Shown: piece after piece, positions 61,558-64,000 of the stretch | Layout of the letters: each line of letters opens with the position of its first letter | Numbering within the stretch: the first letter of the stretch is position 1 | Source: Streptomyces sp. WZ-12 | GTDB taxonomy: Bacteria > Actinomycetota > Actinomycetes > Streptomycetales > Streptomycetaceae | Length of the DNA: 64,000 nucleotides | Reading direction: 5' to 3' | Assembly (NCBI RefSeq): GCF_028898845.1 | Contig: NZ_CP118574.1 | Span: forward strand, 6,049,001 to 6,113,000 | Translations under genes and position numbers: made by a program | Notes under the pieces: generated by a model | What the model was told of the DNA's origin: nothing | The model's database searches: none | The model's input: only the letters and a program-made list of their open reading frames with translations

Positions 61558-62969
61558 GGGGCTTCGGAGTCCTTCGCTGAGGGGGGCGTGGGCGTTGTGG
61601 GCGGTGCGGACAGGGGGAGTTGGGCGGCGACCCGGAAGCCGCCGTCGGGCAGCGGCCCGGTGTCCAGCGTGCCGTCCACCAGGCGCACCCGCTCCCGCAT
61701 GCCCACCAGGCCGTGCCCGGTGCCGCTGGTCTCCAGCGGGGCGGAAACGGGCGGGGCGGGCGGCTCGTTGACCACCAGCACCGTCAGTCGGGTGCCGTCG
61801 CCGGTCGTCGTCACCGACACCCTGGTCGGGGCGCCCGGGGCGTGCCGCACCACGTTGGCCAGCGCCTCCTGGACGATGCGGTACGCCGACAGGTCCACGG
61901 CCGGTTCGAGCACCACCGGCTCGTCCGGCAGCACCAACTCGACCGGCACACCGGCCCGTACGGTCGCCTCGACCAGCTTCCGCAGTTGGCCGACGCCCGG
62001 CTGCGGGGCCTTCTCCGGGGCGCCCTGCCGCTCGGTCTCCTCGCTGCGCAGCACCCCGAGCAGCCGGCGCATCTCCGCCAGCGACTCGCGGGCGCTCGCC
62101 GCGATCGCCCCGAACTCCTCCTGGGCCTCCTGGGGTATCCCGCTGATGCGGTACGGGGCGCTGTCGGCCTGGACGGTGATCACCGACATGTGGTGGGCGA
62201 CCACGTCGTGCAGCTCGCGGGCGATCCGGGTGCGCTCCTCCAGCAGGGTGCGCCGGGCCCGCTCCGCCTCGCTGATGGTCTCCTGCTCCTGCAACTTCCG
62301 CTGGGCGTCGCCCCGTTCCCGCAGTGCGCCGCCGAGCAGCAGCACCACGCCGGCGAGCACGAACATCAGCACCCAGGAGCTCTGGCTGCCGGCGGGCACG
62401 ACCGCCTTGAAGAGGATGCCCGCCGCCCCGGTCGAGAGCCAGACCGCGATCAGGGTGCGTCGGCGCTCGCGCATCGACAGCGCCACCATCAGCGCGACAT
62501 AGCCGACGATCACCGTGGGCGGCCACGGCCAGGGGCGGCCGACGACGCCGTCGAGCCCGCTCAGCACGCCCGCGCAGACGACGTCCGCGGCGAAGATCAC
62601 CCACCACGCCTGGAGCGGTCTGGTCACCGCCAGCAGCAGCGGCACGCTCTGCGCGGTGGCCAGCGCGCCGGCCACGCCACCGGCCATGCCGTAGTCGCTG
62701 TGCAGGACGTTGATCCCCGTCGGCAGCAGCGTCACCGCGAACACGAAGGCCACCGCGTACGGCAGGAGGCGCACCCAGCGGCGCGGGGAGCTGCCGAACA
62801 GTGGGGTGCCGGGGCGGTGCGGCGTGCCGAGCTCGGCGGCGAGCACGCGCAGCGGGGGGCGCGCCATCCGCACCACCCAGCGGGCGGCGCGCATGGCCTG
62901 AGCGCGGCCCGACCGGCGTCCGTCGTCGCCGGTCGGCCCGTCTTCGGGGGTGAAAGATCGTGTGGACAT
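61554..62969 (-). CDS. NarL-type sensor histidine kinase
   Basis: The 471-residue protein has an N-terminal membrane part with about five helices (residues ~67-212). The HisKA_3 dimer helix follows, with phospho-acceptor H254 in ERTRIARELHDVVAHHMSVI, then the ATPase VQEALANVVRHAPGAPTRVS and GTGHGLVGMRERV. It has no extracellular sensory loop of note, so sensing is probably in the membrane. ATG 62969 lacks a good ribosome binding site; the message may have a very short leader. A long inverted repeat lies 33 bases upstream. Confidence 0.92.
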   Translation of the reverse strand: MSTRSFTPEDGPTGDDGRRSGRAQAMRAARWVVRMARPPLRVLAAELGTPHRPGTPLFGSSPRRWVRLLPYAVAFVFAVTLLPTGINVLHSDYGMAGGVAGALATAQSVPLLLAVTRPLQAWWVIFAADVVCAGVLSGLDGVVGRPWPWPPTVIVGYVALMVALSMRERRRTLIAVWLSTGAAGILFKAVVPAGSQSSWVLMFVLAGVVLLLGGALRERGDAQRKLQEQETISEAERARRTLLEERTRIARELHDVVAHHMSVITVQADSAPYRISGIPQEAQEEFGAIAASARESLAEMRRLLGVLRSEETERQGAPEKAPQPGVGQLRKLVEATVRAGVPVELVLPDEPVVLEPAVDLSAYRIVQEALANVVRHAPGAPTRVSVTTTGDGTRLTVLVVNEPPAPPVSAPLETSGTGHGLVGMRERVRLVDGTLDTGPLPDGGFRVAAQLPLSAPPTTPTPPSAKDSEAP

Positions 62970-63001
62970 CGCGGGATCAATGTAAGCGGAACGTCCGGAC
63001 C

Positions 63002-63054
63002 CCGGCGTCATACCGTGGGGCGGGCTTCGCTCCCGTACCACGGTATGACGCCGG
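63002..63054. promoter_or_regulatory. 17-bp perfect inverted repeat before the histidine kinase gene
   Basis: CCGGCGTCATACCGTGG (63002-63018) and CCACGGTATGACGCCGG (63038-63054) are exact reverse complements with 19 bases between. It lies between the kinase start and the stop of DUF4429 on the same strand, so it may be a terminator, an operator, or both. Confidence 0.75.
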
Positions 63055-63061
63055 CGGCCGG

Positions 63062-63949
63062 CTACAGCTCCGCCAGCAACTCCGCCTTCTTCGCGCTGAA
63101 TTCGGCGTCCGTCAGCAGGCCCGCCTCGTGCAGCTCACCGAGGTGCCGGATCCGGTCGGCGATGTCGGCGGGGGCCCGGCCCGTGCCGCGGGAGCGCCGC
63201 GCCGACGCCCGCTCCGGACCCTCCGGCGCCGCCTCGGCGGCCCGCACGGCCTGGAGGACGGCAGCCGCGAACGGCAGGGACTCGTGGACTGGGCCGTAGC
63301 CGAGCCCGAAGACCACCGCGGCCGGGTCCTGGTCCGCCTCGCCCGACCGCGTCTCGGGGGCGTCGCGTTCCAGCAGCCGCAGATAGCCGTTGAGGACCTC
63401 GGGCGAGCGCCACTCCACACCGGACAGCCCGCCGACCGCGAAGGTCTGGTCGCCGCTCTTCCACTTCGCCGACGAGGCGCCGGTCCAGAACCAGCGGAAG
63501 GCCACCGAACTGCCGTCGAAGGACGCCTTGCCGTCGTACGCCTTGAAGTGCAGCGGGGGATCCGGCGCGGCCACCAGATGCCGGTCGGCGGGCTCCTTGG
63601 CGGCCGGCCCCAGGGCGCTGCGCAGCTCGTCGGCGTAGTACGAGGCCAGCGCCTCGCGCTCGGCGGGCAGCACCAGGCGGTAGGGGTCGGAGTCCTCCTT
63701 GAGCTGCCCGTTCGCCGCCTCCATCAGGGGGTCGGCGCCCTGCCGCGGCACGGCGTGCAACGCCACCGTGCCGCGCCGGCCCGGAGAGACCTCGACGGAT
63801 CTCAGCGCCTCGTAGGGAATGCGTCGCTCGCCCAGTGCCTGGAACAGCCTCGGCCTGCGGATACCCCGTTCGAAGCGGATGAGTACGGAGTCCGAATCGA
63901 ACTCCCAGACGGCGTGAAAACCGGCCAGCACATCACCCATGTGGCTCAT
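63062..63949 (-). CDS. DUF4429 protein with C-terminal SHOCT domain
   Basis: The 295-residue protein consists of two DUF4429-type repeats (GFHAVWEFDSDSVLIRFERG IRRPRLFQALGER to about residue 110; LHFKAYDGKASFDGSSVAFR, residues ~130-210). A linker and a SHOCT helix pair end it (ADRIRHLGELHEAGLLTDAE FSAKKAELL). The family is common in Streptomyces; its function is unknown, perhaps oligomerising or membrane-associated. ATG 63949 was used; ATG 63940 (MGDVLAGF) is a good alternative. Confidence 0.88.
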   Translation of the reverse strand: MSHMGDVLAGFHAVWEFDSDSVLIRFERGIRRPRLFQALGERRIPYEALRSVEVSPGRRGTVALHAVPRQGADPLMEAANGQLKEDSDPYRLVLPAEREALASYYADELRSALGPAAKEPADRHLVAAPDPPLHFKAYDGKASFDGSSVAFRWFWTGASSAKWKSGDQTFAVGGLSGVEWRSPEVLNGYLRLLERDAPETRSGEADQDPAAVVFGLGYGPVHESLPFAAAVLQAVRAAEAAPEGPERASARRSRGTGRAPADIADRIRHLGELHEAGLLTDAEFSAKKAELLAEL

Positions 63950-64000
63950 CGTATGCGGGTGGTTGCCCGCCCGTCCCCCTTCCGGACACCTGTGCTCCGC

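Overview
This 64 kb window is from the chromosome of a Streptomyces-type actinomycete. GC is very high, with extreme third-position GC. GTG starts and ATGA gene overlaps are frequent. Typical markers are present: a dgt-dnaG-hrdA neighbourhood, an MreB/Mbl-like gene, a DUF3145 gene, and the fasR-fabD-fabH-acpP-fabF fatty acid operon. From memory, the order resembles the core block of the S. coelicolor chromosome running from hrdA/dnaG towards the fab genes. I cannot name the species. No insertion sequence, prophage, CRISPR array, rRNA or PKS/NRPS cluster was found.

Layout. 0-6.2 kb (+): end of dgt, a ferredoxin-reductase-like flavoprotein, a threonine dehydratase-like enzyme, dnaG and hrdA. 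6.2-13.6 kb: an FGGY sugar kinase, a small YtxH-like membrane protein, two tandem tRNA-Asn genes and a tRNA-Met with terminators, a GT2 glycosyltransferase, an ODP-type metallo-beta-lactamase-fold protein, thioredoxin, a histidine phosphatase and an Mbl-like gene. 14.0-28.6 kb (-): a partly translationally coupled envelope-glycan/lipid cluster. It holds a DUF3068 (PorA-like) protein, a GT4 glycosyltransferase, two SAM methyltransferases, a 1516-residue AftD-like arabinofuranosyltransferase homologue, a stand-alone condensation/acyltransferase gene broken by several frameshifts, a frameshifted DMT transporter, a Trm112-like protein and an FkbM methyltransferase. A divergent PucR-type regulator at 29.1-30.3 kb borders it. 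Four bldA-type TTA codons were noticed, all in this cluster and its regulator.

30.5-34.1 kb: a DsbA-like protein, a divergent MarR/quinone-oxidoreductase-like pair with a visible operator region, and ohr. 34.3-40.3 kb (+): a ribose system in the order repressor, ATPase, permease, lipoprotein receptor, ribokinase, with two ATCGAT-centred operators before the repressor gene. 40.5-47.7 kb: a nitrilase/VanX-type fusion protein, a TetR regulator divergent from a GH3 beta-glucosidase that is preceded by a coupled small ORF, a DUF4097 lipoprotein and an SGNH lipase. 48.0-54.6 kb: DUF3145, a 3-hydroxyisobutyrate dehydrogenase-like enzyme and the fab operon with fasR. 54.7-64 kb: pirin, a beta-lactamase-like serine hydrolase, a MerR/aldo-keto reductase pair under a classical long-spacer operator, a membrane acyltransferase, a DUF1023 hydrolase, a NarL-type two-component system and a DUF4429/SHOCT protein.

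The most unusual items are the nitrilase-D-Ala-D-Ala dipeptidase fusion, the TTA-marked arabinosyltransferase-like envelope cluster with clustered frameshifts, the zinc-ligand-poor Trm112-like protein with a repeat tail, the small ORF coupled to the beta-glucosidase, and a TCATACCGTG motif shared by two distant promoters. All calls were made by reading the sequence; no database search was run.
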